From Candidatus Cloacimonadota bacterium (lineage in GTDB: Bacteria > Cloacimonadota > Cloacimonadia > Cloacimonadales > TCS61), in NCBI GenBank assembly GCA_021734245.1, contig JAIPJH010000014.1:1-41327 (forward strand): 41,327 nt of DNA. Reading direction: 5' to 3'. The stretch's first letter is position 1. The number at the start of each line of letters is the position of its first letter. Made by a program: the position numbers and the translations under genes. The notes beneath the pieces were generated by a model that worked only from the letters and a program-made list of their open reading frames with translations, was not told the DNA's origin and made no database searches. This document shows, piece by piece, positions 1 to 8,733 of this stretch.

Positions 1-178
1 TGATACGAGTGTTTTCAAGTGTGAAATTCTCGATCGAAAATGTCACGTTTACGCCGTTTGTACTACGCTGGTTCAAATTGAATCCCGCTGATCCCCAACT
101 ATCTTCGTAGCGGATCGTCTCGGAAAACAACAAGCTCAGGCTGAGTACCAATACGATAAGTGTTAGTGTTTTCTTCAT
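1..178 (-). CDS. Secreted protein, N-terminal fragment; C25 (gingipain-type) propeptide-like
   Basis: An open frame starts at an ATG (complement of 176-178) and runs off the left edge, giving 59 codons. An AAGGAG ribosome site lies about 8 nt upstream. Residues 1-19 form a signal peptide (MKK, then a hydrophobic run ending LLFS). The mature start has the pattern W-G-S-A-G-F-N-L followed by V-x-V-x-F-S-I-x-x-F-x-L, which resembles the propeptide of secreted C25 peptidases in FCB bacteria. It begins 28 nt after the stop of the M14 peptidase gene on the same strand, so the two are probably cotranscribed and share its promoter. The catalytic region is outside the window, so the C25 assignment is an inference from the N-terminus only. 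Confidence 0.6.
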   Translation of the reverse strand, partial: MKKTLTLIVLVLSLSLLFSETIRYEDSWGSAGFNLNQRSTNGVNVTFSIENFTLENTRI

Positions 179-206
179 GCTTTTTCTCCTTTTTTTCTTA
201 GATAAT

Positions 207-3200
207 TTATTTTAATAAAATAACTTTCTTTACGCTGGTATAATCAGTTCCTTCCTGATTTATATCTACAATTGTAAAATAAATTCCACTGGAAACTGTC
301 TGTCCGTATTCATCTTTACCATTCCATATCACATCATGATAACCGGCTGCCATTTCCTGGTTAACTAAAGTTTTGATCTTCTGTCCCTTAATATTATGGA
401 TAGAAATGTTAACTTCAGCATTCCCACTTAAACTGAAACTAATGGTAGTTGTAGGGTTGAAAGGATTTGGATATATCTTATCAAATTTCGTGATAACAGG
501 TATAAGATTTTGTCCGGCGTCAGTATGATCGATCGTAACTTCTGTAATATCTGATTGATATCCACCGGTGAACATTGCACAAACTCCGTAGGTATAATTT
601 CCTGCAGGCATATTAACATCGGTATAAGTAGTCTCTGTAGTTGTATCAATTTCAATATCATTACGAATAATTCTGTATTCTATAAGATCTCGCTGCGGAA
701 CATCCCAATTCAATACAATGTCCAAATCAATGCTTTCTGCAGTTAAATTTTCTGGAGCAGGAAGTGTAATTGTAAAGTTCTCAACATTGGAAGGAACAGA
801 TTCTCCTTCGTCATAAACTGCTGTAACGTAAACTTCATAAGTTCCAACATCAAAAGCTTCCATTCCATAAGATGTATTCGGTATTTGTACAGTCCCGATC
901 TGAGTACCATCAAGATATAGATGATAACCGATCAAATCGCGTGCATTAGAATTATCATTTTTTACTTGAGTATTTCGTTCAAAAGTATCGTCGTAAGGTG
1001 CATCCCAGCTAAATTCAACATCGTTGTAATTTATAACAGTGGCTTGCAGGTTGGAAGGCGGATCGATTCCTAAAAGAGTGAAATCAATATTTTCGGTAGT
1101 AACCCCACTTTCCACAACAACATCTTCTGCCACTTCCAAACTATAACCGTCTAAAGATGCTTGTACAGTATAAGTTCCAGGATTCAATGTGAGAAGATAA
1201 TCTCCATTAGCATCAGGATTAGTGGAAACTCCGCTGGCTACCACGGCTACATCTTCCACGTTTCCATTTCCACCCTGCAAAGTTACGTTTCCGCTGACAA
1301 ATCCAGGATCGATACCTGAAACTGCAATTGGTGGGAAGACGATATAATCTACCCAGCCGCAATCTTGACCGCTGCTTACATAAACATCTTTTGTATATTC
1401 CCATTTGAAGGTATGATTTCCGGCAGAAACAGGATAGGTCTCCAACGTCCAGCCACTGGTTCCACTCCAGGAACCAAGTTGATCGCCATCAACATAAAAT
1501 CTGAGATAATCATAATTTCCTTCAGAAGAAACTTTTCTGTAAAAACTGATCTCTCCGTCTGCCACAACTTCTGCAGTAAGGATCAAAGATGATGATTGGT
1601 TATGATTTATATCTCCCGATTGTGCACTATAACTACCTTCATAAGAATCGGAAGAGATCGTCCAATCTGCATTTCCCCCAAATTCCCAATCGAAAGAATC
1701 AAATCCGTTCGATTCAAAATCCTCGATGGAAATACCAACTGTGCATACTATCGGGAAATCGGTAGAATATGATCCAGCATTCGCTGTAATGTTCAAATTG
1801 AAGGGTAATATTTCTGGTACTGGTGTAGAAGCATCAACTGTAAAAGTGAAAATTCCACCCTGCTCATCACCGGGATTCAAATCACCATAATATACGTCAT
1901 CGTTATTCATGATTACATATCCTGATGGTGTAGTTAATAATCCTTCTACTCCAATTGCAGGGGTATCTCCATTATTGCGAATCGTTACCAGAACATCAAT
2001 CGTTTCACCAGGATCGATGTAACCGTTATTATTACCAATCATTTCATCAAATTCAGTTCCCACAACAGCCAGATAAACACCAGCGATATCAGCAATACCT
2101 TCTACAGCATCCAGATCAAATCCCGCATCAGCCACAGTTGAGGCACCATCTCCATCATCGGATATTTTGATGAACTGCGCTTCGATAAGGCCACCATTGG
2201 CAATATCAAAATCCATAGTTCCCAGGCCATCACCCAGGCTCAACCAGGGTCCATCTGGAGTTTCACCCACGTAAACCGTGTAACCTTCATCTGTCGTGTC
2301 ACCCTCAATAACTGTGATATCATCTCCAGGTCCATCCGGAATGGGATATTGCATATCAACTACGATCCAGCCGTTTTTACCAATGGAATAAAATCTTCCG
2401 TCCGGAGCTCCAATAACGCCTGGAGTATCACCTTCATCGGCACTGTTATTGCCGGGAATCTGACTGCTGCGTATTTTGTAAACGTATTGACCAGCCAGCG
2501 GTTGAAGCTGAAAATCGGTAGTTGTAGAATTATTTGAAGTTACCGTAACACCATTAATTGTCTGCGTTTCATAACCATTTGCTACCACTGTTATGTTATA
2601 AGTTCCCGGTAAAACATATTTGTGATAATCGCCCACGGCAGGATCGGTGTAACAAGGAAAATAATCATTTATAAAAACATTTGCCGTAACAGGATCACCA
2701 GTATTGGCATCTGTAACAACGCCTTCCAAACCATAACCGGCATATTCAACCATTGCCAGCATGGAAGGTTTGTTGCGATTGTAATAAAGCATAAGCTGCG
2801 AAGTAGGAGGTTGTTTATCATAAGAAATTTCCATACTCCAGCTTATCGAACCCATCGCTCCGTAATTTGTATCTTTTGTACTGCCATTGATGGCATACAT
2901 TCCTGTATTTCCCTGATAATATGGTAAATTGGCATATCCGGAAACAGAAGAATAATGACCTGCTAATTGCATTATATGAGCGTAATCGGGACACTGACTG
3001 GAACGATAACTCCAGGGGCAGGAAATAGATTCAGTTCCGCTGTGGTAAGTAGTGTGAACAACAAACTGACGACTGAAAGTAGCATCTCGAAGGTATTTGG
3101 ATTCGATCTGAGAGAAAGGCCCTGAACTTCCGCCCCAGGCATCCCACATATAACCGGCATCACGATTGAGATCGACACCGTTGTTGTTATAACGACTCAT

Positions 3201-3824
3201 CGCAGCTCTACCATCGGGATTCACCATGTAATAAAGCCAGATCTCACGATTATCGACCAAATCCGTAATTGCGGGGTCGGTTCCATAATCCAAACAGATA
3301 TCTCTGGCAAATCTGATAATATTTTCCGGTCCGCCAATCTCATCACCATGAATTCCACCATCAAACATCACTTCGGCTTCATTCTCATCAATAGTAACGT
3401 TATCGGTTATTTTTAAAGCTCCCAATTCCTTGCCACCCATGGAAGTACCGAAAACAACTTTCTGACAAATATTGGGGAAAGCAGCTGCCAGACTGTCTGC
3501 CAAGGCAATCACTTCATTCCAGGTATGATATGCTTCTCTGGTATTATCCTGACTTTGCCAGAAATTTACGGCAAACTCACGCATGTCTTCTTTTTCAATC
3601 TTATATTCCAAACCAAGATTCTGCAACGTTTGCAATTCGGTTGGAACTACGTAAAGAATAGCTTCTCCATTGGGGTAAATATCTCCATCCAATTTCAAAT
3701 TATAAATCTGCTCCAGTTGAGATTGTGAATTGTAGAACACTCTAACTTCCATTTCAGCTTCGCGCCAGGCAAAAAGTGAACTGGCAAAAATAAAAATTAA
3801 TAATCCAAATAAAATTTTTCTCAT
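207..3824 (-). CDS. Secreted M14 zinc carboxypeptidase with C-terminal sorting domain
   Basis: 1205 aa. Signal peptide 1-19 (cleavage after FLFA). The M14 peptidase domain covers about 95-360. Zinc ligands H159 and E162 lie in a G-I-H-G-D-E motif, the third ligand is H261 in Y-H-S-G, substrate-binding R206 is in NPDGR, N220-R221 in DLNRD, and the catalytic Glu is E332 in S-M-E-I-S. All are present, so it should be active. A carboxypeptidase-regulatory-like domain follows (about 366-440), then a CARDB-like domain, a jelly-roll/adhesin-like region, a second regulatory-like domain near 850-930, two Fn3-like domains and a FlgD/T9SS-type sorting domain (about 1116-1205: YPNPFNP, NGKD, SSGIYF). It probably trims peptides outside the cell or on its surface. 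AGGAG lies 8 nt before the ATG. It is the first gene of an operon with the protein at 1-178. Confidence 0.93.
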   Translation of the reverse strand: MRKILFGLLIFIFASSLFAWREAEMEVRVFYNSQSQLEQIYNLKLDGDIYPNGEAILYVVPTELQTLQNLGLEYKIEKEDMREFAVNFWQSQDNTREAYHTWNEVIALADSLAAAFPNICQKVVFGTSMGGKELGALKITDNVTIDENEAEVMFDGGIHGDEIGGPENIIRFARDICLDYGTDPAITDLVDNREIWLYYMVNPDGRAAMSRYNNNGVDLNRDAGYMWDAWGGSSGPFSQIESKYLRDATFSRQFVVHTTYHSGTESISCPWSYRSSQCPDYAHIMQLAGHYSSVSGYANLPYYQGNTGMYAINGSTKDTNYGAMGSISWSMEISYDKQPPTSQLMLYYNRNKPSMLAMVEYAGYGLEGVVTDANTGDPVTANVFINDYFPCYTDPAVGDYHKYVLPGTYNITVVANGYETQTINGVTVTSNNSTTTDFQLQPLAGQYVYKIRSSQIPGNNSADEGDTPGVIGAPDGRFYSIGKNGWIVVDMQYPIPDGPGDDITVIEGDTTDEGYTVYVGETPDGPWLSLGDGLGTMDFDIANGGLIEAQFIKISDDGDGASTVADAGFDLDAVEGIADIAGVYLAVVGTEFDEMIGNNNGYIDPGETIDVLVTIRNNGDTPAIGVEGLLTTPSGYVIMNNDDVYYGDLNPGDEQGGIFTFTVDASTPVPEILPFNLNITANAGSYSTDFPIVCTVGISIEDFESNGFDSFDWEFGGNADWTISSDSYEGSYSAQSGDINHNQSSSLILTAEVVADGEISFYRKVSSEGNYDYLRFYVDGDQLGSWSGTSGWTLETYPVSAGNHTFKWEYTKDVYVSSGQDCGWVDYIVFPPIAVSGIDPGFVSGNVTLQGGNGNVEDVAVVASGVSTNPDANGDYLLTLNPGTYTVQASLDGYSLEVAEDVVVESGVTTENIDFTLLGIDPPSNLQATVINYNDVEFSWDAPYDDTFERNTQVKNDNSNARDLIGYHLYLDGTQIGTVQIPNTSYGMEAFDVGTYEVYVTAVYDEGESVPSNVENFTITLPAPENLTAESIDLDIVLNWDVPQRDLIEYRIIRNDIEIDTTTETTYTDVNMPAGNYTYGVCAMFTGGYQSDITEVTIDHTDAGQNLIPVITKFDKIYPNPFNPTTTISFSLSGNAEVNISIHNIKGQKIKTLVNQEMAAGYHDVIWNGKDEYGQTVSSGIYFTIVDINQEGTDYTSVKKVILLK

Positions 3825-3870
3825 TTATAAACTCCTTTCTACTATTATCTTTCTTTAGCTTTATTCAGCA

Positions 3871-3886
3871 TGCAATATTTATTCCG
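3871..3886 (-). promoter_or_regulatory. Possible sigma-54 (-24/-12) promoter of the M14 gene
   Basis: On the minus strand the sequence reads CGGAATAAATATTGCA. It has GG and GC separated by exactly 10 nt and a perfect TTGCA -12 box, but a poor -24 box (consensus TGGCACG). The predicted start is near 3860, a 36-nt leader to the ATG, similar to the other sigma-54-like sites here. Support is partial and rests mainly on spacing and on the regulator-like motif just upstream. Confidence 0.4.
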
Positions 3887-3917
3887 AGATTTATATAAAT
3901 TATAGTACATAGAATGA

Positions 3918-3933
3918 AGTTCGGGAACGAAAA
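3918..3933 (-). promoter_or_regulatory. Possible enhancer-binding site upstream of the M14 gene
   Basis: The minus strand reads TTTTCGTTCCCGAACT. It matches 12 of 16 positions of the site at 34490 (TGTCCGCTCCCGAACA), including the run TCCCGAAC, and 8 of 10 defined positions of TGTNCR-N4-YGNACR. It is centred about 41 bp upstream of the possible -24 element. No clear second copy is seen beside it. Confidence 0.35.
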
Positions 3934-3976
3934 GTATAATTGCAAGTATCTGTTTTTTTGATAAATTACAAAAAAA

Positions 3977-4096
3977 TTAATCATCAATTAATTCTTCGAT
4001 TTCCATTTCATTTTTGTTCTCAGCATTTTTCCATCCTTGTTTCAGGTGGAATTCTTGATTTTTGATTTGAAGAAATTCATCAAATGTTTTATTTAG
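3977..4096 (-). pseudogene. Possible degenerate 3' gene fragment
   Basis: In the otherwise empty 3825-4175 interval, the minus strand holds a 39-codon open stretch ending in TAA (complement of 3977-3979). Its composition is protein-like and helical (TFDEFLQIKNQEFHL, GWKNAENKN, ending EELIDD). It lacks a plausible start and is preceded by an in-frame stop, so it may be the tail of a lost gene. I do not recognise the family. Confidence 0.22.
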
Positions 4097-4175
4097 TTAG
4101 CCTGGAATAGATTCCCTCATTGACAGCAAAAAGTGTTCAGCAAATTTTGCCGCTAAAATTAATAATAAGGATGCT

Positions 4176-5288
4176 ATGAAATACATAATAACTGGAAAAG
4201 GATACATATCTGAACTTACTAAACAGATAGAAGAAGATGTAATATCGATTACAGAAGAAGAGCTCAAGCAATCAGCAATAACGATTAACAAAAACGATAA
4301 AGTTTATGCTCCGACTGAAAGCTCGTTGGATATTATCATAAAAAAATCTGAGGATGAGAACTTTGTACATGCTGTTGAAAAATTAAAAGACAAATATCAA
4401 TTCAGGAAACTGATGAGTGAAATTTATCCTGACTTTTTTTATGAGAAGTGTAAATTGGATGAATTAGAAAAAACTGAATTAGAAGAAAATAAAAAGTATG
4501 TTATCAAGCCGGTTAAAGGTTTCTTTAGTACGGCTGTAAAACAGATAAATGGTGGTGATAACTTAAAATTAATTGCAGAAGAAATATATACTGAATTGAA
4601 TGAAAACACGAAATATTTTTCCGAAAGCATCCTATCTAAAAACGAACTGATAATTGAACAATTCATTGAAGGTGACGAGTATGCTGTTGATATGTATTTC
4701 AATGACAAAAAAGAGCCTGTAATTATAAATATTTATCATCATCCATTCCCTGAACAAAACGAATATTTTAATGTTCTCTATTATACCAATCACCAGATAT
4801 TTGATAAACTATATGATCGTATTAACACAATATTCATTGAATTAAATAAGCATTTGAAAATTGCTGATTTTCCGATTCATGCTGAGTTCAAACTGGAGAA
4901 TGATAAACTTATTCCAATTGAAATGAATCCATTGAGATACGGAGGTTTCGGGTTGGCAGATCTAACTTATCATGCTTTCGGTTTCAATCCATTTAATGCC
5001 TTTTTCCAGAATTTTAAGCCTGACTGGAATAAAATTTGGAATAAGTATAAAAAAAATCATTTTGGTTGGGTTCTGGGATACAATGGCAAAGACATTAACA
5101 CAAAAACTCACACACCCGATGATGATGCTTATCTAAAATATTTGAAAGAAACACTTCATTACGTAGAAATTGATCATCGGAAAAATCCAGTTTTCTCTTT
5201 AGCTTATATCAAAGATGATTGTGAGATTTCTTTGAAAAGATTATTAAAAACCGAATTTAATGATTTCTTTGTACCGAATGATAAATAA
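4176..5288 (+). CDS. ATP-grasp domain protein
   Basis: 370 aa, soluble, no signal peptide. ATP-grasp signatures appear in order: a nucleotide-binding lysine strand V-I-K-P-V-K-G (109-115), the adenine-contact segment I-I-E-Q-F-I-E-G-D-E-Y (159-169), and the metal-binding strands H-A-E-F (235-238) and I-P-I-E-M-N-P-L-R (246-254). Such enzymes use ATP to activate a carboxylate for ligation to an amine or thiol. The substrate cannot be told from sequence. The gene stands alone between a divergent M14 gene and a convergent RND operon. ATG 4176 was chosen because AAGG lies 5 nt upstream; the ATG at 4171 runs into a stop at once. Confidence 0.85.
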   Translation: MKYIITGKGYISELTKQIEEDVISITEEELKQSAITINKNDKVYAPTESSLDIIIKKSEDENFVHAVEKLKDKYQFRKLMSEIYPDFFYEKCKLDELEKTELEENKKYVIKPVKGFFSTAVKQINGGDNLKLIAEEIYTELNENTKYFSESILSKNELIIEQFIEGDEYAVDMYFNDKKEPVIINIYHHPFPEQNEYFNVLYYTNHQIFDKLYDRINTIFIELNKHLKIADFPIHAEFKLENDKLIPIEMNPLRYGGFGLADLTYHAFGFNPFNAFFQNFKPDWNKIWNKYKKNHFGWVLGYNGKDINTKTHTPDDDAYLKYLKETLHYVEIDHRKNPVFSLAYIKDDCEISLKRLLKTEFNDFFVPNDK

Positions 5289-5300
5289 GGCAATAAAAGC

Positions 5301-5335
5301 AAAACCTGCCAGGGATTTGAAACCTGGCAGGTTTT
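5301..5335. terminator. Bidirectional rho-independent terminator
   Basis: A perfect 13-bp stem (AAAACCTGCCAGG / CCTGGCAGGTTTT) with a 9-nt loop lies between two convergent genes. A or T tracts at both ends let it serve the ATP-grasp gene and the RND operon. Confidence 0.85.
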
Positions 5336-5350
5336 ATTAATTTATTATCA

Positions 5351-5383
5351 ACCATTCAGAAGGTCTTCGACCATTCGGAAGGT
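5351..5383. repeat. Short direct repeat ACCATTCRGAAGGT
   Basis: Two 14-mers (5351-5364 and 5370-5383) differ at one base, with TCTTCG between them. A similar inverted piece (CTTTCCGAATGGT) occurs at 22841-22853, and a related TTCTGAAGGTCTTC occurs at 37218. This suggests an interspersed repeat family in the genome. Confidence 0.45.
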
Positions 5384-5390
5384 TTACTAT

Positions 5391-8300
5391 TTATTCACAA
5401 TCTACACAATCTTCATATCTGGCGTGAGATTTGAAGCGTGTCATTCCCAGCTTTCCAAACAGCGAGTCTACCAGCGAATAAAGCACCGGGATCACAAATA
5501 AGGTGAGAACCGTAGCAAATGCCAAGCCAAAAGCGATACTTACAGCCATTGGTTTATAATCGGAAGTAGTGCTGGAAGTTGATAGAATTATCGGCATGAA
5601 ACCGGCAATGGTTGTTACTGTTGTCATGATGATCGGGCGCAGTCGGATAGAACCGGCATTGATCAAAGAATTCCAGCGGTCCACACCTTCCGCTCGCTGA
5701 CGATTCACAAAATCTACCAGAACCAGAGCATCGTTAACCACTACGCCAGCCAAAGCAACAACGGAGATCATGGTCATCATACTGAATGGTAAACCGGTAA
5801 CGACCAGTCCGAAGATCACTCCGATAAGAGCAAATGGAATCGTGAACATTACGATAAGAGGTTGAACAGTAGATTTGAATTGAGTTGCTAAAATAGTGAA
5901 TACCAACAAGATCGCTACTATAAATGCAAAATTAAGTGAACTGCTGGTTCTGCTCTGTTGTTCGGCTTGTCCGCCAAATTCTACCTGATAACCTGGAAAT
6001 CTGGTACTGAAGTCTTTCAATACTCCCTCAAGATTAAGTCGTTTATTACCGCGCATGATGTTCGTCACGTTATCAGGAGTCTGCATCTTTTTCACACCAT
6101 TTTCTTCATAACTTGTTACAGAGCCCGATATAGTGATGATCCTTTTTCTATCACGATGTTGAATTTGTGAGTAACCAGTTGTTATCTCCATATCTGCTAA
6201 TTCTTTAAGTGCAATAACGTCTCCATTCATTGTACGGATCGGTAGATTTTCCAGATCTTCCAACTTATCTATCTGCTCTTCCTTAACTCTTAGAACGATA
6301 TCGTATTCATCCATACCTGTTCCGCGGTATTTGGAAATGTAACCTCCGAAAGAGGCATAACCAACCAAACTGGAGATCGATTGTACATTGAGTCCATAAA
6401 GAGCCATTTTATCGTGTTTGGGATTTATACGAATTTCTTTCTTACCTTCGGAAAAACTAGTTTCAAGATCAGCAGTTCCGGGAATTTTTTCCAACTCCGA
6501 AATGATGTAAGCACCAATTTCTTCCAGTCGTGTCATATCTTCACCTTTTACTCTGATCTCAATATCAGCTCCAGCTGGTGGTCCACCCCGTCCACCTTCT
6601 TTAAATGTGTATGTATATAATTCTGGCAAACTATCTACATACTTCCTTATGCGGTTCTTGATCTGATTATGAGAAAATTTTATATCGTCCAGTTCTACCA
6701 GGTCAATTTTTATTTCAGCATTCTTCGTGTCATATTGGTCATTGAAGTTTTCTCTGTATTTACCGATAGTTGTAACAACAGCATCTACATCTTCTTTCTC
6801 AGGCATATCAAGAATAAAGTTTTCGATCTTAGTAACAACTTCATCAGTTTTGTCTAAACTGGTTCCGGGTGGAGTTTCCAAATTTATTACCAATGTTTGG
6901 GGTAACCTGCTTGAAAAAAACTGGAATTTAACAAGTCCCAATCTAACTGCTAATCCTGCTAAAGCCATAGCCGTGAACAAGATAAGAATAGTTCTACCGC
7001 GATATTTAAGTGCTTTTTTTACATTTCTCTGATATTTTTTTACTAACCACTCATAAAATTTTCCGGTTTTGTTTTTTTTCTTATGAAATTTCTTACCTCC
7101 CAGATCTACTACGTGAGAAGGAAGAATGATTAAACTTTCGAATAATGAACCAAATAACGCAAGAGAAACAACTATTGGAAAATACCTGAAAAACTTACCA
7201 ATGGTTCCTTCCAAAAGCATAAGGGGGAAAAAAGCGGCAATCGTGGTTGCTACAGCTGCAACTACCGGCCACGAAATTTCTTTCGTACCTTTAATTGCTG
7301 CTTCTTTGGTGCTCAATCCCATTTCTCGATAACGATGAATATTTTCCAGTACGATGATGGCATCGTCAACTATCATTCCCAAAACTAGAATTAAGCCAAA
7401 CAGGGTTAAATTATTTAAAGTTACATCCAACTGGTTCATCAGGATGAATGCCAGCAGGAAACTGAACGGAATTCCCCAGGCTGCAAACAAGGCATTCTTC
7501 CAACCTATAAAAAACCACAGAACTATGAAAACAAGAATAATTCCCATAATTGCGTTGTTACCAAGAGTATTCACACTGTTTCGCACCCTGATCGATCCAT
7601 CGTTGCGAACTTCCACATTTAAGCCATCCACTCTTTTTTCAAATTCTTTTGCTTCTTCCCGAATGTCTTTCATCACGCTTATAATATTGCCATCAGCTTT
7701 TTTGTAAACTTCCACTGTAACAGCTTTTTCTGTATTCAATTTACTGATGGTCTGAGCTTCTTCCAAAGTATCTCGAACGGTTGCCACATCACCGATTCGC
7801 ACAACTCCGCCACCTCTATCGGCGGTTACTACAAGCTCGCTTATCTGATCAATATTATCGAATTCTCCCATGGTGCGAATAAGAAAATCGGCATAACCAA
7901 CTTTGATCGAACCACCTGGAGCATTCAGGTTTCGCATGCGAACAGCAGTAGAAAGATCATTCAGAGTTAGTCCGTACTGGGAAAGTTTTTGAATATTAGT
8001 ATCGATCCAGATCTGGCGATCTCTGGTTCCGGCAATTTCCACTTTGGAAACATAATCCACATCCAGAACTTCTTCTTTGAAATCATCTGCCAGTTCACGC
8101 AGTGCATTATCGGAAAGATCGCCGCCCAAAGCTACCGTACACATTTCATTTACTTCTCGCATTTTGAGCTGGAGCAGATAAGGATCGTCGGCATCAGCCG
8201 GCAGGTCGTTCAGTTTATCCATTTCGGTGTTCAAGTTATCCCATGCATCATCGATATCGGCATTTGCATCCATCTGGATATAGACGATTGCTCTTCCTTC

Positions 8301-8555
8301 GGATGCTGTGGAAGTAATATAATCAACATCCTGCAAGTCAGAAATTTCATCTTCGATTTTTTTTACGACCAGTTCTTCCATTTCAGCTGGAGATACACCA
8401 CGATAGCTTACCATAATATAAAAAGCACCGAAGTCTACAGCTGGAGCTTCCTCTTTCGGCATATTTATCAAAGTCATTACACCTAAAATGAACACGATGA
8501 TCATGATCATATTGATAAGAACGCCATTTTCTACTGAGAATTTTGCTAAAGACAT
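5391..8555 (-). CDS. RND efflux transporter inner membrane subunit (AcrB family)
   Basis: 1054 aa, the usual length for an RND pump. It has an N-terminal membrane helix (about 12-30), a large periplasmic porter domain, a helix bundle from about 333, a second periplasmic half and a C-terminal bundle. The proton-relay pair is D397-D398 in G-M-I-V-D-D-A-I-I-V-L-E-N. The equivalent TM10 stretch reads V-V-V-N-D-A-L-V-L-V-D-F. It exports hydrophobic compounds by proton antiport as a trimer with the adaptor and outer membrane factor encoded upstream. It is the last gene of the operon, separated from the adaptor gene by 178 bp that hold repeats. AGGAGG precedes the ATG. The substrate is unknown; HAE1-type is more likely than metal-type because metal-binding Met clusters are not evident. 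Confidence 0.95.
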   Translation of the reverse strand: MSLAKFSVENGVLINMIMIIVFILGVMTLINMPKEEAPAVDFGAFYIMVSYRGVSPAEMEELVVKKIEDEISDLQDVDYITSTASEGRAIVYIQMDANADIDDAWDNLNTEMDKLNDLPADADDPYLLQLKMREVNEMCTVALGGDLSDNALRELADDFKEEVLDVDYVSKVEIAGTRDRQIWIDTNIQKLSQYGLTLNDLSTAVRMRNLNAPGGSIKVGYADFLIRTMGEFDNIDQISELVVTADRGGGVVRIGDVATVRDTLEEAQTISKLNTEKAVTVEVYKKADGNIISVMKDIREEAKEFEKRVDGLNVEVRNDGSIRVRNSVNTLGNNAIMGIILVFIVLWFFIGWKNALFAAWGIPFSFLLAFILMNQLDVTLNNLTLFGLILVLGMIVDDAIIVLENIHRYREMGLSTKEAAIKGTKEISWPVVAAVATTIAAFFPLMLLEGTIGKFFRYFPIVVSLALFGSLFESLIILPSHVVDLGGKKFHKKKNKTGKFYEWLVKKYQRNVKKALKYRGRTILILFTAMALAGLAVRLGLVKFQFFSSRLPQTLVINLETPPGTSLDKTDEVVTKIENFILDMPEKEDVDAVVTTIGKYRENFNDQYDTKNAEIKIDLVELDDIKFSHNQIKNRIRKYVDSLPELYTYTFKEGGRGGPPAGADIEIRVKGEDMTRLEEIGAYIISELEKIPGTADLETSFSEGKKEIRINPKHDKMALYGLNVQSISSLVGYASFGGYISKYRGTGMDEYDIVLRVKEEQIDKLEDLENLPIRTMNGDVIALKELADMEITTGYSQIQHRDRKRIITISGSVTSYEENGVKKMQTPDNVTNIMRGNKRLNLEGVLKDFSTRFPGYQVEFGGQAEQQSRTSSSLNFAFIVAILLVFTILATQFKSTVQPLIVMFTIPFALIGVIFGLVVTGLPFSMMTMISVVALAGVVVNDALVLVDFVNRQRAEGVDRWNSLINAGSIRLRPIIMTTVTTIAGFMPIILSTSSTTSDYKPMAVSIAFGLAFATVLTLFVIPVLYSLVDSLFGKLGMTRFKSHARYEDCVDCE

Positions 8556-8624
8556 ACTGCCTCCTGTTTTTGCCGAGAAGGCATGAAGTAACGTAAGTCG
8601 TTATTGAATATTGCATATTGCAGT

Positions 8625-8712
8625 AACCAATGAAAAGGTTTAATAGATAGAATACCTCTAAGAGAAACCGTTTTCAAGGTTCTATCTGTGTTGATCCGTG
8701 TTAATCTGTGAG
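8625..8712. repeat. Interspersed repeat composite between adaptor and RND genes
   Basis: An imperfect inverted pair (AACCAATGAAAAGGTTT at 8625 and AAACCGTTTTCAAGGTT ending at 8681) is followed by three degenerate copies of an ATCTGTGTTA-like unit. The inverted arms resemble the stronger palindrome at 28900-28952. It lies inside the operon and may form a hairpin in the mRNA. Confidence 0.5.
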
Positions 8713-8733
8713 CTAAATTCATATTATACTCCC

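Noticed and set aside
7989-8486. Long plus-strand open frame of about 165 codons opposite the RND gene
   Set aside because: It is antisense to a well-supported RND coding region, and its composition is that of a shadow frame.
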